From Geminicoccus sp. (GTDB lineage: Bacteria; Pseudomonadota; Alphaproteobacteria; UBA7985): a stretch of DNA of 64,000 bases. Below are positions 1 to 9,773 of this stretch, piece by piece (position 1 is the first letter of the stretch; every line of letters begins with the position of its first letter). The notes beneath the pieces were generated by a model. It did not search any database. It saw only the letters and a list, made by a program, of their open reading frames with translations, and was not told where the DNA came from. A program made the translations under genes and the position numbers. The stretch is taken from the NCBI GenBank assembly GCA_002708995.1, contig PAPT01000018.1, forward strand, positions 56,962 through 120,961, in the 5' to 3' direction.

Positions 1-2
1 TT

Positions 3-356
3 CCGGCCGCTCGGTCCGGGAACGCCGAAGCCGAAGAGCTGATCGGGGTCATGTACGCGCTGGGGCTGGGTGTCGAGCGAGACGACGTCCGCGCGTTCGA
101 ATGGTATTTGCGAGCTTCGCTCAAGGGACATGCGGGCGCCCAGTCCGGGATCGGTTGGTACTACGAAGTCGGCCGTGGCTTACCCGCGCCCGATCTGGTA
201 AGAGCCTACACTTGGTACGTGCTTTCCGCAATTGGGGGCGACCCCGATGCGGCAATCTCGCAGGAAGAGGTGGTCAAGAAAATGACCCGGGAAGAAATCG
301 AATACGCCCATATTCTGATCGAGGATTATCGAGGCTGGCTGTACCCGTTCCGGTGA
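3..356 (+). CDS. Sel1-repeat (TPR-like) protein, 3' end; 5' end outside window
   Basis: Open frame continues upstream of the ATG at 51; Sel1-like repeats (GNAEAEELIGVMYALGLGVERDDVRAFEWYLRAS, GHAGAQSGIGWYYEVGRGL). Confidence 0.75.
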   Translation, partial: PAARSGNAEAEELIGVMYALGLGVERDDVRAFEWYLRASLKGHAGAQSGIGWYYEVGRGLPAPDLVRAYTWYVLSAIGGDPDAAISQEEVVKKMTREEIEYAHILIEDYRGWLYPFR

Positions 357-446
357 TCTGGATCCCGAGGATTCCCGACTGGCTAATCTGCCCACCAGCC
401 CGCCAACTGACCTGTCGACCCCGGGGCTCTGCGACCCATCATGAAA

Positions 447-472
447 AAAGGGGTTCGCGAACGAACCCCTTT
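447..472 (-). terminator. Intrinsic terminator of the minus-strand TRAP operon
   Basis: Perfect 11-bp stem AAAGGGGTTCG-CGAA-CGAACCCCTTT; T-tract on minus strand (plus-strand aaaaaa at 444-449) downstream of dctP. Confidence 0.85.
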
Positions 473-540
473 GATGCCGTTGAACGGGCCGGCTCAGACT
501 TGAGTGAACCCGGCGCGTCTGTTTTGGCTGACTTCAGACC

Positions 541-1602
541 TTAGTTGAGGTCGGAAGACATGCCAGCATCGATGTCGGCTTCAGCTTCGGCTACGGCGGA
601 AACCATAGCGTCGAAGATTTCACCACCGCCCTGAACGTTGGCCTTGAACCAGTCGTAGACCGGTGCAGCGGCTTCACGGAACTCAGACTTCTCAGCTGGG
701 GTCGGTACGTAGAGCGAACCACCACCAGCAACGAAGTCAGCGTAAGCCTGGATGGACTTGCGCTTTGGCGAAGCAAAGGTTGCCTGCTGCAGGTCGCTAA
801 AGCCGTTGACGACGACACGACGCAGGTCTTCAGGCATGGACAGGAACTTTTCGTTGTTCATCCACCACAGAGCGCCCATGTACGCGTGGCCATCGAGGGT
901 CACGTACTGCAGGCCGGCATCCGGGAACTTCATGCCCATGATGTCGGTGATGCCGTTCTTGGACCCTTCGACAACGCCGGTCTGGAAGGACGTGAACAGC
1001 TCAGGCCATGGAATAGGCGTCGGGGAAGCGCCGAGGGCACGGACCAGTTCCTGCGGCAGGTCAGCAACAACGGTACGGATCTTCAGACCAGCGAGGTCAC
1101 CGGGGTTCCGCACAACACGCTTGGTGTTGGCGAAGTTCCGCCAGCCACCGGTGTTACCGATGGTCATCAGACGGATGGCACCGTCGGAATCAGCTAGCGC
1201 CATGTCGCGCATCTTGCGGGTGAAACCACCAGCCAGAACGGCTTCGGCCACGCGGTCACCGGACATCAGGTAGGGAAGGTCCAGAACCTGAACGTAAGGG
1301 AAGATACCTGCAGCACCGCCCGAGGTCGAAATGTACACGTCGATCGAGCCGTCAGCGACGCCTTGCAGACACTCTGCGCCGTTGGAACAAAGCTGGGTGC
1401 CGATGAACAGTTCAACTGCGATTGCGCCGTTGGACGCGCTTTCGACGTAGTTCTTGAAGACGATCAGACCGTCATAGTCTTCATCGTTCTCGTTGGAGTT
1501 CGCAGTGGCGCGGATGGTGTAGTCCTGCGCATTTGCCGTGAGCGCAACGCCTATCAGGGCCGCTGCAGCCATCATGGCTTTGATAGTCATTTTCAACATC
1601 AT
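541..1602 (-). CDS. TRAP transporter substrate-binding protein (DctP family)
   Basis: Signal peptide; IRATANSNENDEDYDGLIVFKNYVE..., LAGLKIRTVVADLPQELVRALGASPTPIPWPELFTSFQTGVVEG typical of DctP. Confidence 0.9.
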   Translation of the reverse strand: MMLKMTIKAMMAAAALIGVALTANAQDYTIRATANSNENDEDYDGLIVFKNYVESASNGAIAVELFIGTQLCSNGAECLQGVADGSIDVYISTSGGAAGIFPYVQVLDLPYLMSGDRVAEAVLAGGFTRKMRDMALADSDGAIRLMTIGNTGGWRNFANTKRVVRNPGDLAGLKIRTVVADLPQELVRALGASPTPIPWPELFTSFQTGVVEGSKNGITDIMGMKFPDAGLQYVTLDGHAYMGALWWMNNEKFLSMPEDLRRVVVNGFSDLQQATFASPKRKSIQAYADFVAGGGSLYVPTPAEKSEFREAAAPVYDWFKANVQGGGEIFDAMVSAVAEAEADIDAGMSSDLN

Positions 1603-1635
1603 TTCCTCCTGAGTGTGATGTTTAGCTTACGTCCT

Positions 1636-3132
1636 CTAGGCGAACCCGGTAAGGCGCGGGATCGTCATTGAGAGAGCCGGGATGAAAGTGATCAGAAAGA
1701 TCACGACAACCTCTACTGCCAGGAAAGGCAGGATGGCTCTGGATATCGTTTCAATCTTCTCTCCCGAAACAGATGACGCGACAAATAGTACCAGACCCAT
1801 GGGCGGCGTGGCGAGACCTACCGTAAGGTTCACGGACATTATTATTGCAAAATGTATGGGATCCACGCCGAGATCGATGAAAACCGGGCCCAGAATAGGC
1901 CCCAGAATGATGATCGCCGGCCCGGCATCAAGAAACATCCCGACAATGAACAGCAGGACGTTGATCAGGAACAGCAAGATCAGCGGGTTGTCGGTCAGGC
2001 TGAGCATGAAGATGGTCATCTGCTCAGGCGCCCGGCTCAGGCTGACCACGGTCTTGAAGGCAACCGCTGCACCCACGAGCAGCAGGACCGACGCCGAGGC
2101 GAAGGCCGCGCGCGCGAGAATGCGCGGCAGATCGTCCAGTCGCAGGCTTCGCAGCACGATCAGCGAGATGAACAGCGCGTAGGCGACCGCAATCGCCGAG
2201 GCCTCAGTCGGGGTGAACACGCCCAGCAGGATGCCGCCGAGGATGATGATCGGCGTTTGCAGGGGCGCGACGGCCTTCTTGCAGATCATCCTGAAATCGT
2301 TGCCGACCGTTCTGCGCATCAGCAGCAGGGTGCCGTGAGCGAGCAACACGCCGATCCCGAACACGACCCAGCCATTGACCACCAGCTTGGCGCCCGTGGC
2401 CCCAGCCTGCAGGCTGTTGACCAGGTTGAACAGCGCAAGCAGCAGGGCGGCGAGGTTGAGCCGGAGCAGAATGAAGGAAACCCAGTGTTCCACCGGCGAA
2501 ATGGTCTGGTTCGGGGTGACGATCCGCTGGGCCTTGGGCAGGTCGTAGACATCCGCCATCAGCCGAACCACGACCATCAGGCCAAGCCCCACGAGGATCC
2601 CCGGAACGATACCGGCGAGGAACAGCGCTGCAACGCTTTCGCCCATGACATAAGCGTAGATGATCATAATGCCTGAGGGCGGGATGATCGGCCCGATAAC
2701 CGAGCTCGCAGCCGTGATCGCAGCGGCAAAGCGGCGGGTGTAACCGTTCTTTTCCATCGCGGGTATCAGCGTCGATCCCAGCGCCGAGGTGTCGGCCACA
2801 GCCGAGCCGGAAAGCCCTGCGAACAGGATCGAACTCAGGATGTTGACGTGGGCGAGGCCCCCGCGCAGATGCCCCATCAGCGCCTGGCTAAACTCGACAA
2901 GGCGGATGGTAATCCCGCCCCGGTTCATCAGTTCGCCGGCGAGCACGAAGAAGGGCAGAGCCATCAGCGGAAAGCTGTCCATGCCGTTGTAGACGTTGCG
3001 GTAGAGCAGGGCGAGGTCGCGCTCCTGCCCATTGAGGGCGAGCAGGAAACCCGGCGCGAGCAGCAAGGCAAAAAATACTGGAAGGCCGACCAGCAGCAGC
3101 AACAGGAAAACGGGGAGGAAAAAGACCAGCAC
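1636..3132 (-). CDS. TRAP transporter large permease (DctM family)
   Basis: Hydrophobic; GLSGSAVADTSALGSTLIPAMEKNGY and IGPIIPPSGIMIIYAY motifs of DctM. Confidence 0.92.
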   Translation of the reverse strand: MLVFFLPVFLLLLLVGLPVFFALLLAPGFLLALNGQERDLALLYRNVYNGMDSFPLMALPFFVLAGELMNRGGITIRLVEFSQALMGHLRGGLAHVNILSSILFAGLSGSAVADTSALGSTLIPAMEKNGYTRRFAAAITAASSVIGPIIPPSGIMIIYAYVMGESVAALFLAGIVPGILVGLGLMVVVRLMADVYDLPKAQRIVTPNQTISPVEHWVSFILLRLNLAALLLALFNLVNSLQAGATGAKLVVNGWVVFGIGVLLAHGTLLLMRRTVGNDFRMICKKAVAPLQTPIIILGGILLGVFTPTEASAIAVAYALFISLIVLRSLRLDDLPRILARAAFASASVLLLVGAAVAFKTVVSLSRAPEQMTIFMLSLTDNPLILLFLINVLLFIVGMFLDAGPAIIILGPILGPVFIDLGVDPIHFAIIMSVNLTVGLATPPMGLVLFVASSVSGEKIETISRAILPFLAVEVVVIFLITFIPALSMTIPRLTGFA

Positions 3133-3717
3133 TTAGCTTGCCTCCCCTTTAGTATCGAAGGCATTGATCGCGGGCAGCCGCAGACCGGGCCGCAACAGAG
3201 ATGCGAGCGAGCGCAGCAACAGCTCGGTGTTCACCATGACCATCAGCATGACGCAGACTAGCAGCGATCCGTACATGTACCGCAGTTTGACTTTCACAAC
3301 CTCGCCGCCAACCCAGTTCAGCGGGATCCGCAGTGAGGAGCTGTCGAACTTGCCGCCAAAGCCGAAGGTATGGTTTTGGCCATGCTCGATCGCGACCACA
3401 AGCACGGCAAGGGACATCGCAAGCAGGATGCAACTCAGTGCCTTTGCGAGCCGCTTTCCGATCAGGTCCGCGAGCATGGTGATGGAAACGAAGCCACCCG
3501 TCCGGAATGCCGCGGGCGCGATCAGCGCCGTCATCCATAGCATCAGGAAGCGGGCCGCTTCATCCGGCCATGGCAGGGCATTGTTGAGAACGTAGCGGAA
3601 GAAGACCTGCGCTAGGATCACGGTCACCATCAGCGCGAGTGCAACCCACGCCAATTGTCGGCCAACCCACAGCAGAGATGAGTTCACAACAGCGATCGTT
3701 CGGAAGAACATCAGCAT
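3133..3717 (-). CDS. TRAP transporter small permease (DctQ family)
   Basis: Four predicted TM segments, WPDEAARFLMLWMTALIAPAAFRTGGFVSI; abuts DctM. Confidence 0.88.
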   Translation of the reverse strand: MLMFFRTIAVVNSSLLWVGRQLAWVALALMVTVILAQVFFRYVLNNALPWPDEAARFLMLWMTALIAPAAFRTGGFVSITMLADLIGKRLAKALSCILLAMSLAVLVVAIEHGQNHTFGFGGKFDSSSLRIPLNWVGGEVVKVKLRYMYGSLLVCVMLMVMVNTELLLRSLASLLRPGLRLPAINAFDTKGEAS

Positions 3718-3934
3718 CAGGATTCCTCACAAAGCTCATGTTTAGGCTGCTCGCCCTATGGGGGCGCTGGCCGGAAGGCCCGGACTGGTATCGCGCAGCT
3801 GGTAGCAGCGGTCAATCTGTCGCAGCCGGTTATTTGCAGTCTGACCCGCACTCGCTCGTTCTATTGGAGCCTTTCGGCGATAAGCGCTGCCATTTGCTTT
3901 GTCACAACCTCCAACATCCTATAAGGAAGATCCT

Positions 3935-4393
3935 ATGACAGACGTTGGTTTCCGCAAGACCAAGCGCTCTTTGCCCATCGCCCTGCTGCGCGCGCGTGAA
4001 CAAGTGATGGAACCCATCCGTGCCATGCTCGCCGACAGCGGTGTGACCGAGCAGAAATGGCGCGTGCTGCGGGTGCTCGAAGAGGCCGGTGAAATCGAGC
4101 CTACCGTGATTGCGCAGGAGGCCTGCCTGCACCTGCCCAGCCTGTCCCGGATCCTCAAGACCATGGAGCAGGATGGCCTCGTGCAGCGGCGCGAGGACGA
4201 GCAGGATCGGCGCAAGACGGTCATTGCTATATCCGATGCCGGGCGCGCCATTCTCGGCGAGCACGCAGCCCAGTCTGCAGCCATCCTCGTTGACATCGAG
4301 CGCCGTCTGGGCGCGGAGAAGATCGAGGCTATGCTCGACCTGCTCGAAGAACTTACCGGCGATCCTGGACACGCGGGATCGAAAGAAGCGTAG
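3935..4393 (+). CDS. hpaR: MarR-family regulator, HpaR-like
   Basis: MTDVGFRKTKRSLPIALLRAREQVMEPIRAMLADSGVTEQKWRVLRVLEE; winged helix; adjacent to 4-HPA genes. Confidence 0.75.
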   Translation: MTDVGFRKTKRSLPIALLRAREQVMEPIRAMLADSGVTEQKWRVLRVLEEAGEIEPTVIAQEACLHLPSLSRILKTMEQDGLVQRREDEQDRRKTVIAISDAGRAILGEHAAQSAAILVDIERRLGAEKIEAMLDLLEELTGDPGHAGSKEA

Positions 4394-4405
4394 TTCAAGC
4401 GACCT

Positions 4406-5758
4406 TCAAGACGACAGCGACGCCGGGTACATCCGGTCCAGCGCCGCCAGCGCCTTCGCCTGAACCTGCGCATCGCTCAGGCGTTCCAGCGCATCAGCAT
4501 CTGAGCCGCCGTGGAAGGCAACGAGGACCGGCACCCCCGTGCTGGGCACCAGGTTGACGAACTGGTTGAAGCGCCCGGCTTCGGCGTCGTGCAGGATGCG
4601 CAGCACCTTCGGGTCCCAGAACGGGCGGTCGAACCTGAGGCAAACCTTGGACAACAGCCCCATGCCCAGACGGTCGATCGCGTCCTGTTTCCAGTCGGGC
4701 AGGGCGGGGGTGAAGGCGATGCTTCCGGCCTTCAGTACCCCCAGCGGCACAGTCACCACGGTGGCTTCGAAACGCGCCGTCGAGCCATCTGCTGTGGTGA
4801 TGCTGACCCCGGCAGACCCATGGTCGATGCGGGTCACCGGCAGACCCGTGAGCAGGCGGTAGTTCCCGGCCAGCGCAGGGATCAACTGATCATAGCCGGC
4901 GGGAATGACGGCATCCGGGCCGCCGTACCAGGCACCCTCGGTATAGGCCTCGCGGCCCAGTTGGTCGGGGTCGGCGCCGAAGGCATGCTGGACCTCGGCG
5001 ATCTGATAGAGCCAGTCCGGCCCACCGTACAGCCGGCGGCGCTGGCCCCGGGCATCGCGGATCACGCCGCGATCATAGTTGGTGTTGACCCAATCCACGC
5101 CGCGAGAGCGGGCAAGCCGGCTGAGCGGATTGCCGCGCGTGCCGTGGATCCACGAGGCCCCGATGTCCAGCGGCAGCCCGAGACGGCGGTCGGTGTGAAC
5201 CCGGCCGCCCACGCGGTCGCGGGCTTCGATCACCGTCACCTGGTAGCCGGCTTGGCTCAGCGCCTGCGCAGCGCCGAGGCCGGAAAAGCCTGCGCCGATG
5301 ACGGCGACCTGTCCGCGCCGCGGCCCGTTGGTGGCGAGACGCTCGGCGGCATCCCAGCCGGACTGCAGGGCGCCGTGGACCGTCGCCGGGCAGTCGCGAT
5401 CGGTCGCTTCACCAGCGAAATAGAGCTGGTCGCCGACCGGGTCACCCAGCGCCAGCCGGTCGCGGGCCCGGGCGCTCTTGGAAATGTAGGAATAGGCACC
5501 CAGCGCCCAGGGATCGGCCCGCCAGCGGGTGAAAATCATCCCTTCAAGCCGGGCTGAAGCGGCGGGTGCCGGTGCTGCAAGCCCGGTGCGGGGCAGGGCA
5601 GCGGCGACGGCGCTCAGTCCTGCTGCCGCCACGCCAGCGCCCAGCAGGCCCCCACCACCCAGCTGGCGCAGATGCCCTCGCCGCGACGTGGTCGTCCGCG
5701 TGGATGAGGGCTCAGACTTGGGTCTATGGCTGGCTTTGGGCTTCACGGGACGGGACAC
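4406..5758 (-). CDS. Flavin amine oxidase-family protein with circularly permuted domain order and Tat-like N-terminus
   Basis: N-terminal SRRGHLRQL signal, then C-terminal-type motif RWRADPWALGAYSY...PVGDQLYFAGEATDRDCPATVHGALQSGWDAAERL, then FAD Rossmann QVAVIGAGFSGLGAAQALSQAGYQVTVIEARDRVGGRVHT. Confidence 0.85.
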   Translation of the reverse strand: MSRPVKPKASHRPKSEPSSTRTTTSRRGHLRQLGGGGLLGAGVAAAGLSAVAAALPRTGLAAPAPAASARLEGMIFTRWRADPWALGAYSYISKSARARDRLALGDPVGDQLYFAGEATDRDCPATVHGALQSGWDAAERLATNGPRRGQVAVIGAGFSGLGAAQALSQAGYQVTVIEARDRVGGRVHTDRRLGLPLDIGASWIHGTRGNPLSRLARSRGVDWVNTNYDRGVIRDARGQRRRLYGGPDWLYQIAEVQHAFGADPDQLGREAYTEGAWYGGPDAVIPAGYDQLIPALAGNYRLLTGLPVTRIDHGSAGVSITTADGSTARFEATVVTVPLGVLKAGSIAFTPALPDWKQDAIDRLGMGLLSKVCLRFDRPFWDPKVLRILHDAEAGRFNQFVNLVPSTGVPVLVAFHGGSDADALERLSDAQVQAKALAALDRMYPASLSS

Positions 5759-5884
5759 CTGTTCATCCGGGACTGTCAGACCCGAAACATGATAACCGAT
5801 GTTGCCGTTTCTGCGGCAGGGCGTAAACCGGTCACATCGAGGATGAGAGCGGCGTCTGCTTTGGCGGTTGACCTCCTCAAACGG

Positions 5885-5908
5885 ATTTGCTTACCATGTT
5901 AAGCAAAT
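5885..5908. promoter_or_regulatory. Inverted-repeat operator candidate (HpaR/MarR-type) upstream of hpaF
   Basis: ATTTGCTTA-CCATGT-TAAGCAAAT, perfect 9-bp arms, 12 nt before the hpaF ATG. Confidence 0.6.
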
Positions 5909-5919
5909 AGGGAGAAAGT

Positions 5920-6318
5920 ATGCCGCACCTGTCGATCCAGTATTCGCCACAACTCGACCAGAGCCACGATATCAAGGCCCTGTGCGAACAGCTGGGCGAA
6001 GTCATGGTCGAAACCGGCGTTTTCCCCCGCGCCGGGGTTCGGGTCCGGGCCTTTCCCGTGCATCATGAATTCGTCGCTGACGATCATCCCGAGAACGCCT
6101 TTGTCGCGATGCAGGCTTATGTCGGTGCTGGCCGCAGCCTTAAAGACAAGCAAGGGGCCGGGAGCGCGATCTATGCGGTGGCCGAAGCCTTTTTCGCCGA
6201 CCGGCTGGCTGGGGGGCATTTCCTGCTCTCGTTCGAGATATTCGAGAATGACCCGGCGCTCAGTTGGAAGCGCAACACCATTCTGCCCCGGCTCAAAGCC
6301 GCGGCGGATCCACGCTGA
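5920..6318 (+). CDS. hpaF: 5-carboxymethyl-2-hydroxymuconate delta-isomerase
   Basis: MPHLSIQYSPQLDQSHDI (catalytic Pro1 after Met removal), CHMI-family length and context. Confidence 0.88.
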   Translation: MPHLSIQYSPQLDQSHDIKALCEQLGEVMVETGVFPRAGVRVRAFPVHHEFVADDHPENAFVAMQAYVGAGRSLKDKQGAGSAIYAVAEAFFADRLAGGHFLLSFEIFENDPALSWKRNTILPRLKAAADPR

Positions 6319-6375
6319 GCCAGCACCCACAGACCATCGAAACAGTACTGAATACCACAAACAACAGGCACACCT

Positions 6376-7884
6376 ATGACTCTCGAAGACAACCTCGCCC
6401 GCGCGGCGGGCTATCTACAGCAATTCAAGGCTCAGCCGATCCTGCACCGCATCGGCGGCAAGGACGTTGCAGCCAGCGATGGCCTGACGTTTGAGAGCCT
6501 GTCACCGGTCGACCTGTCGGTGCTGGCGTCCGTTGCGCAGGGCACCGCCGCGGATATCGATGCGGCCTGTCTGGCAGCCAAGGGGGCCTTTGCGGACTGG
6601 GCCGCAACCCCCGGCGCCGAGCGCCGCGCTATCCTGCACGCCATCGCCGACGGCATCGTCGCGCGGAAGGAAGAGATCGCCTTCCTCGAATGTCTAGACA
6701 CCGGCCAGAGCCTGCGGTTCATGTCCAAGGCCGCGCTGCGGGCTGCGGACAACTTCCGCTTTTTCGCTGACCGGGCGCCGGGTGCGCGCGACGGCCAGTC
6801 GCTCTATGGTAACAACCAGATCAACATGACCAACCGCGTGCCGCTCGGCCCGGTCGGCGTGATCACGCCGTGGAACACGCCGTTCATGCTCTCCACGTGG
6901 AAGATCGCACCCGCGCTGGCCTGCGGCTGCACGGTGGTGCACAAACCCGCCGAGTTCTCGCCGCTGACCGCCCGGCTGCTGGTGGAAATCGCTGAAGAAG
7001 CGGGCCTGCCCGCCGGGGTCTGGAACACGGTCAACGGCATGGGTGAGGTCGCCGGCAAGGCACTGACCGAGCACCCCGCCATCCGCGCCATCGGCTTTGT
7101 CGGTGAGAGCCGGACGGGTTCGATGATCATGAAGCAGGCCGCCGACACCCTCAAGCGCGTGCACTTTGAGCTGGGCGGCAAGAACCCGGTTATCGTGTTC
7201 CAGGACGCCGATCTCGAGCGTGCGGCCGATGCGGCCGTATTCATGATCTACTCGCTCAACGGCGAGCGCTGCACCTCGTCCAGCCGCCTGCTGGTGCAGA
7301 ACAGCATCTACGACAAATTCATCGAAATGGTGGTAGAGCGCGCCAAGGGCATCCAGGTCGGCCATCCGCTCGACCCCAAGACTACCATCGGACCGCTGAT
7401 CCACCCTGTGCACGAAAAGAAAGTGCTGGAGTACTTCCAGATCGCCCGTGACGAGGGCGCGACCGTCGCGCTGGGCGGGGAGAAGGTTGGCGAGGCGGGC
7501 TGTTATGTCGGTCCGACCCTGTTCACCAACGCCACTAACGACATGCGTATCGCGCAGGAAGAGATTTTCGGCCCCGTGCTCACGGCCATCGGCTTCGATA
7601 CCGAAGAAGAGGCGCTGGCACTGGCCAACGACACCCAGTACGGCCTCACCGGCTATCTGTGGACCGCCAACGTGACCCGCGCGCTGCGATTTACCGACCG
7701 GCTCGACGCTGGCATGATCTGGGTCAATTCCGAGAATTTGCGCCACCTGCCCACGCCCTTCGGCGGCAACAAGGCCTCGGGCATCGGCCGTGACGGGGGC
7801 GACTGGTCCTTCGACTTCTATATGGAGACCAAGAACATTGCCTTCGCCACGTCCCAACACCGCATTCCGAAGCTCGGAGGCTGA
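6376..7884 (+). CDS. hpaE: 5-carboxymethyl-2-hydroxymuconate semialdehyde dehydrogenase
   Basis: ALDH family: VHFELGGKNPVIVFQDADLERAADA, NGERCTSSSRLLVQ; operon context. Confidence 0.9.
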   Translation: MTLEDNLARAAGYLQQFKAQPILHRIGGKDVAASDGLTFESLSPVDLSVLASVAQGTAADIDAACLAAKGAFADWAATPGAERRAILHAIADGIVARKEEIAFLECLDTGQSLRFMSKAALRAADNFRFFADRAPGARDGQSLYGNNQINMTNRVPLGPVGVITPWNTPFMLSTWKIAPALACGCTVVHKPAEFSPLTARLLVEIAEEAGLPAGVWNTVNGMGEVAGKALTEHPAIRAIGFVGESRTGSMIMKQAADTLKRVHFELGGKNPVIVFQDADLERAADAAVFMIYSLNGERCTSSSRLLVQNSIYDKFIEMVVERAKGIQVGHPLDPKTTIGPLIHPVHEKKVLEYFQIARDEGATVALGGEKVGEAGCYVGPTLFTNATNDMRIAQEEIFGPVLTAIGFDTEEEALALANDTQYGLTGYLWTANVTRALRFTDRLDAGMIWVNSENLRHLPTPFGGNKASGIGRDGGDWSFDFYMETKNIAFATSQHRIPKLGG

Positions 7885-7889
7885 GACCC

Positions 7890-8870
7890 ATGCCCTTACC
7901 TGAGTTCAATCTCTACCCCGCGTTCAACACCGTCCGGCTCAGCCACATCGAGCTTGTCGTCACCGATCTGGCCGCGAGCCGTCACTTCTATGTCGACACC
8001 CTCGGCCTGCAGGTTACCCACGAGGATTCGAGCCAGATATTTCTGCGTGCGATGGAAGAGCGCGGTCACCACTGCGTGATCCTCACCCGTGGGGAGACCC
8101 CTTGCGTGCGCTATACGGCCTACAAGGTCTGGGACGAGGCTGACCTCGACCGGGCGCAGGACTACTTTGAAGCCAAGGGTATTGAAACCAGCTGGGTCGA
8201 GCGGCCTTTTCAGGGCCGGACGCTGCGCCTTCGCGATAACCACGGCGTGCCGATCGAGTTCTACCGGGACATGGAGCGCCTGCCGACCATCACCCAGAAA
8301 TACGCACTCTATCGCGGCGTGCGACCGCTGCGCATCGACCACTTCAACGTCTTCTCGCCCAACGTCGACGAGAGCGTCGCCTTCTACAACGACTTCGGCT
8401 TCCGCACGACCGAGTTCACCGAAGACGAGGAAACCGGCGCACTCTGGGCCGCGTGGTTGCACCGCAAGGGCGGGGTCCACGATGTCGCCTTCACCAACGG
8501 AATGGGGCCGCGCATGCACCACACAGCTTTCTGGGTGCCGACCCCGCTAGCGATCATCGACCTGCTCGATATCATGGCGACCACCGGCTACGTCGACAAC
8601 ATCGAGCGCGGCCCGGGGCGGCACGGCATCTCCAATGCCTTCTTCCTCTACGTGCTCGACCCCGATGGTCACCGGACCGAGATTTACTGCTCGGACTACC
8701 AGACGCTGGACCCGGACCACGAACCGATCCGCTGGGACCTCAAGGACAAGCAGCGGCAGACGCTGTGGGGCGCGCCTGCACCGCGGTCCTGGTTCGAACA
8801 CGGCATGCCCTTCGAGGGGCAGGCGGCGCGCGAGCCCGACCTGACCGCCAGCCCGATCATCGCCCCCTGA
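7890..8870 (+). CDS. hpaD: 3,4-dihydroxyphenylacetate 2,3-dioxygenase (extradiol, VOC fold)
   Basis: Two VOC-type domains with HIELVVTDLAASRHFYVDTLGL and HHTAFWV...DPDGHRTEIY. Confidence 0.9.
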   Translation: MPLPEFNLYPAFNTVRLSHIELVVTDLAASRHFYVDTLGLQVTHEDSSQIFLRAMEERGHHCVILTRGETPCVRYTAYKVWDEADLDRAQDYFEAKGIETSWVERPFQGRTLRLRDNHGVPIEFYRDMERLPTITQKYALYRGVRPLRIDHFNVFSPNVDESVAFYNDFGFRTTEFTEDEETGALWAAWLHRKGGVHDVAFTNGMGPRMHHTAFWVPTPLAIIDLLDIMATTGYVDNIERGPGRHGISNAFFLYVLDPDGHRTEIYCSDYQTLDPDHEPIRWDLKDKQRQTLWGAPAPRSWFEHGMPFEGQAAREPDLTASPIIAP

Positions 8871-8906
8871 TACCACCCTCAGACACCCGCAAGCCGGAAA
8901 GGCCCG

Positions 8907-9773
8907 ATGACCATGCGCTACGTCTCCTTTGAAACGTCTCAAGGCCTGCCCAAGTTCGGCGCCATGGTCGGTGAAGACCAAATCTGCGACCTCAGCGAGG
9001 GCGAGTGGCTCGATCTCAGCGACGTTGCCGAAGACGTGGCCTGGGACGCGCTGGCCGCGAGCGTGGACCCGGAGCGCCGCGACTTTGCCGTGGCTGACGT
9101 GCGCATGCTGCCGCCGCTGACCCGGCCGGGTAAAATCCTGTGCGTGGGCGTCAACTACCCGGACCGCAACGCCGAATACAAGGACGGCTCGGGCGCGCCG
9201 CAATACATGTCGCTGTTCCCGCGCTTCATCGACGGCTTCAACGGGCCGGGCGAGAGCCTGATCCGCCCACCGGAGAGCGAGCAGCTGGACTATGAGGGCG
9301 AGATCGTCATCGTCATCGGGCAGGGTGGTCGCCGTATCCCGGAGGCCGAGGCCTACCACCACATCGCAGCGGTGACGCTGTGCAACGAAGGCACGATCCG
9401 AGACTGGGTGCGCCATGCCAAGTTCAACGTGACGCAGGGCAAGAACTGGGATCGCTCGGCAGCCATGGGGCCGTGGCTCATGCCCTTTACCGGCCCCGAC
9501 ATGATCCACGGGGTGACGCTGGAAACCCGCGTGAACGGCGAGGTGCGCCAGCACGATAACACCGCCAACATGATTTTCGGCTTTCCCAAGATTATCAACT
9601 ACATCTCTACCTTTACCACCCTGCACCCCGGCGACATGATCATCACCGGCACCCCGACCGGGGCCGGTGCGCGCTTTGACCCGCCGATCTGGCTGCGGCC
9701 GGGTGACGTGGTCGAGGTCGAGGTGCCGACTATCGGCATCCTGCGCAACGGCATCGAGGATGAAGCCCCATGA
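8907..9773 (+). CDS. hpaG: Fumarylacetoacetate hydrolase-family isomerase/decarboxylase (HpaG-like)
   Basis: PGKILCVGVNYPDRNAEY...LDYEGEIVIVIG...GDMIITGTPTGAG. Confidence 0.82.
   Translation: MTMRYVSFETSQGLPKFGAMVGEDQICDLSEGEWLDLSDVAEDVAWDALAASVDPERRDFAVADVRMLPPLTRPGKILCVGVNYPDRNAEYKDGSGAPQYMSLFPRFIDGFNGPGESLIRPPESEQLDYEGEIVIVIGQGGRRIPEAEAYHHIAAVTLCNEGTIRDWVRHAKFNVTQGKNWDRSAAMGPWLMPFTGPDMIHGVTLETRVNGEVRQHDNTANMIFGFPKIINYISTFTTLHPGDMIITGTPTGAGARFDPPIWLRPGDVVEVEVPTIGILRNGIEDEAP

Noticed and set aside
6694-7860. 388-aa minus-strand ORF opposite hpaE
   Set aside because: Antisense shadow; hpaE has clear ALDH motifs.
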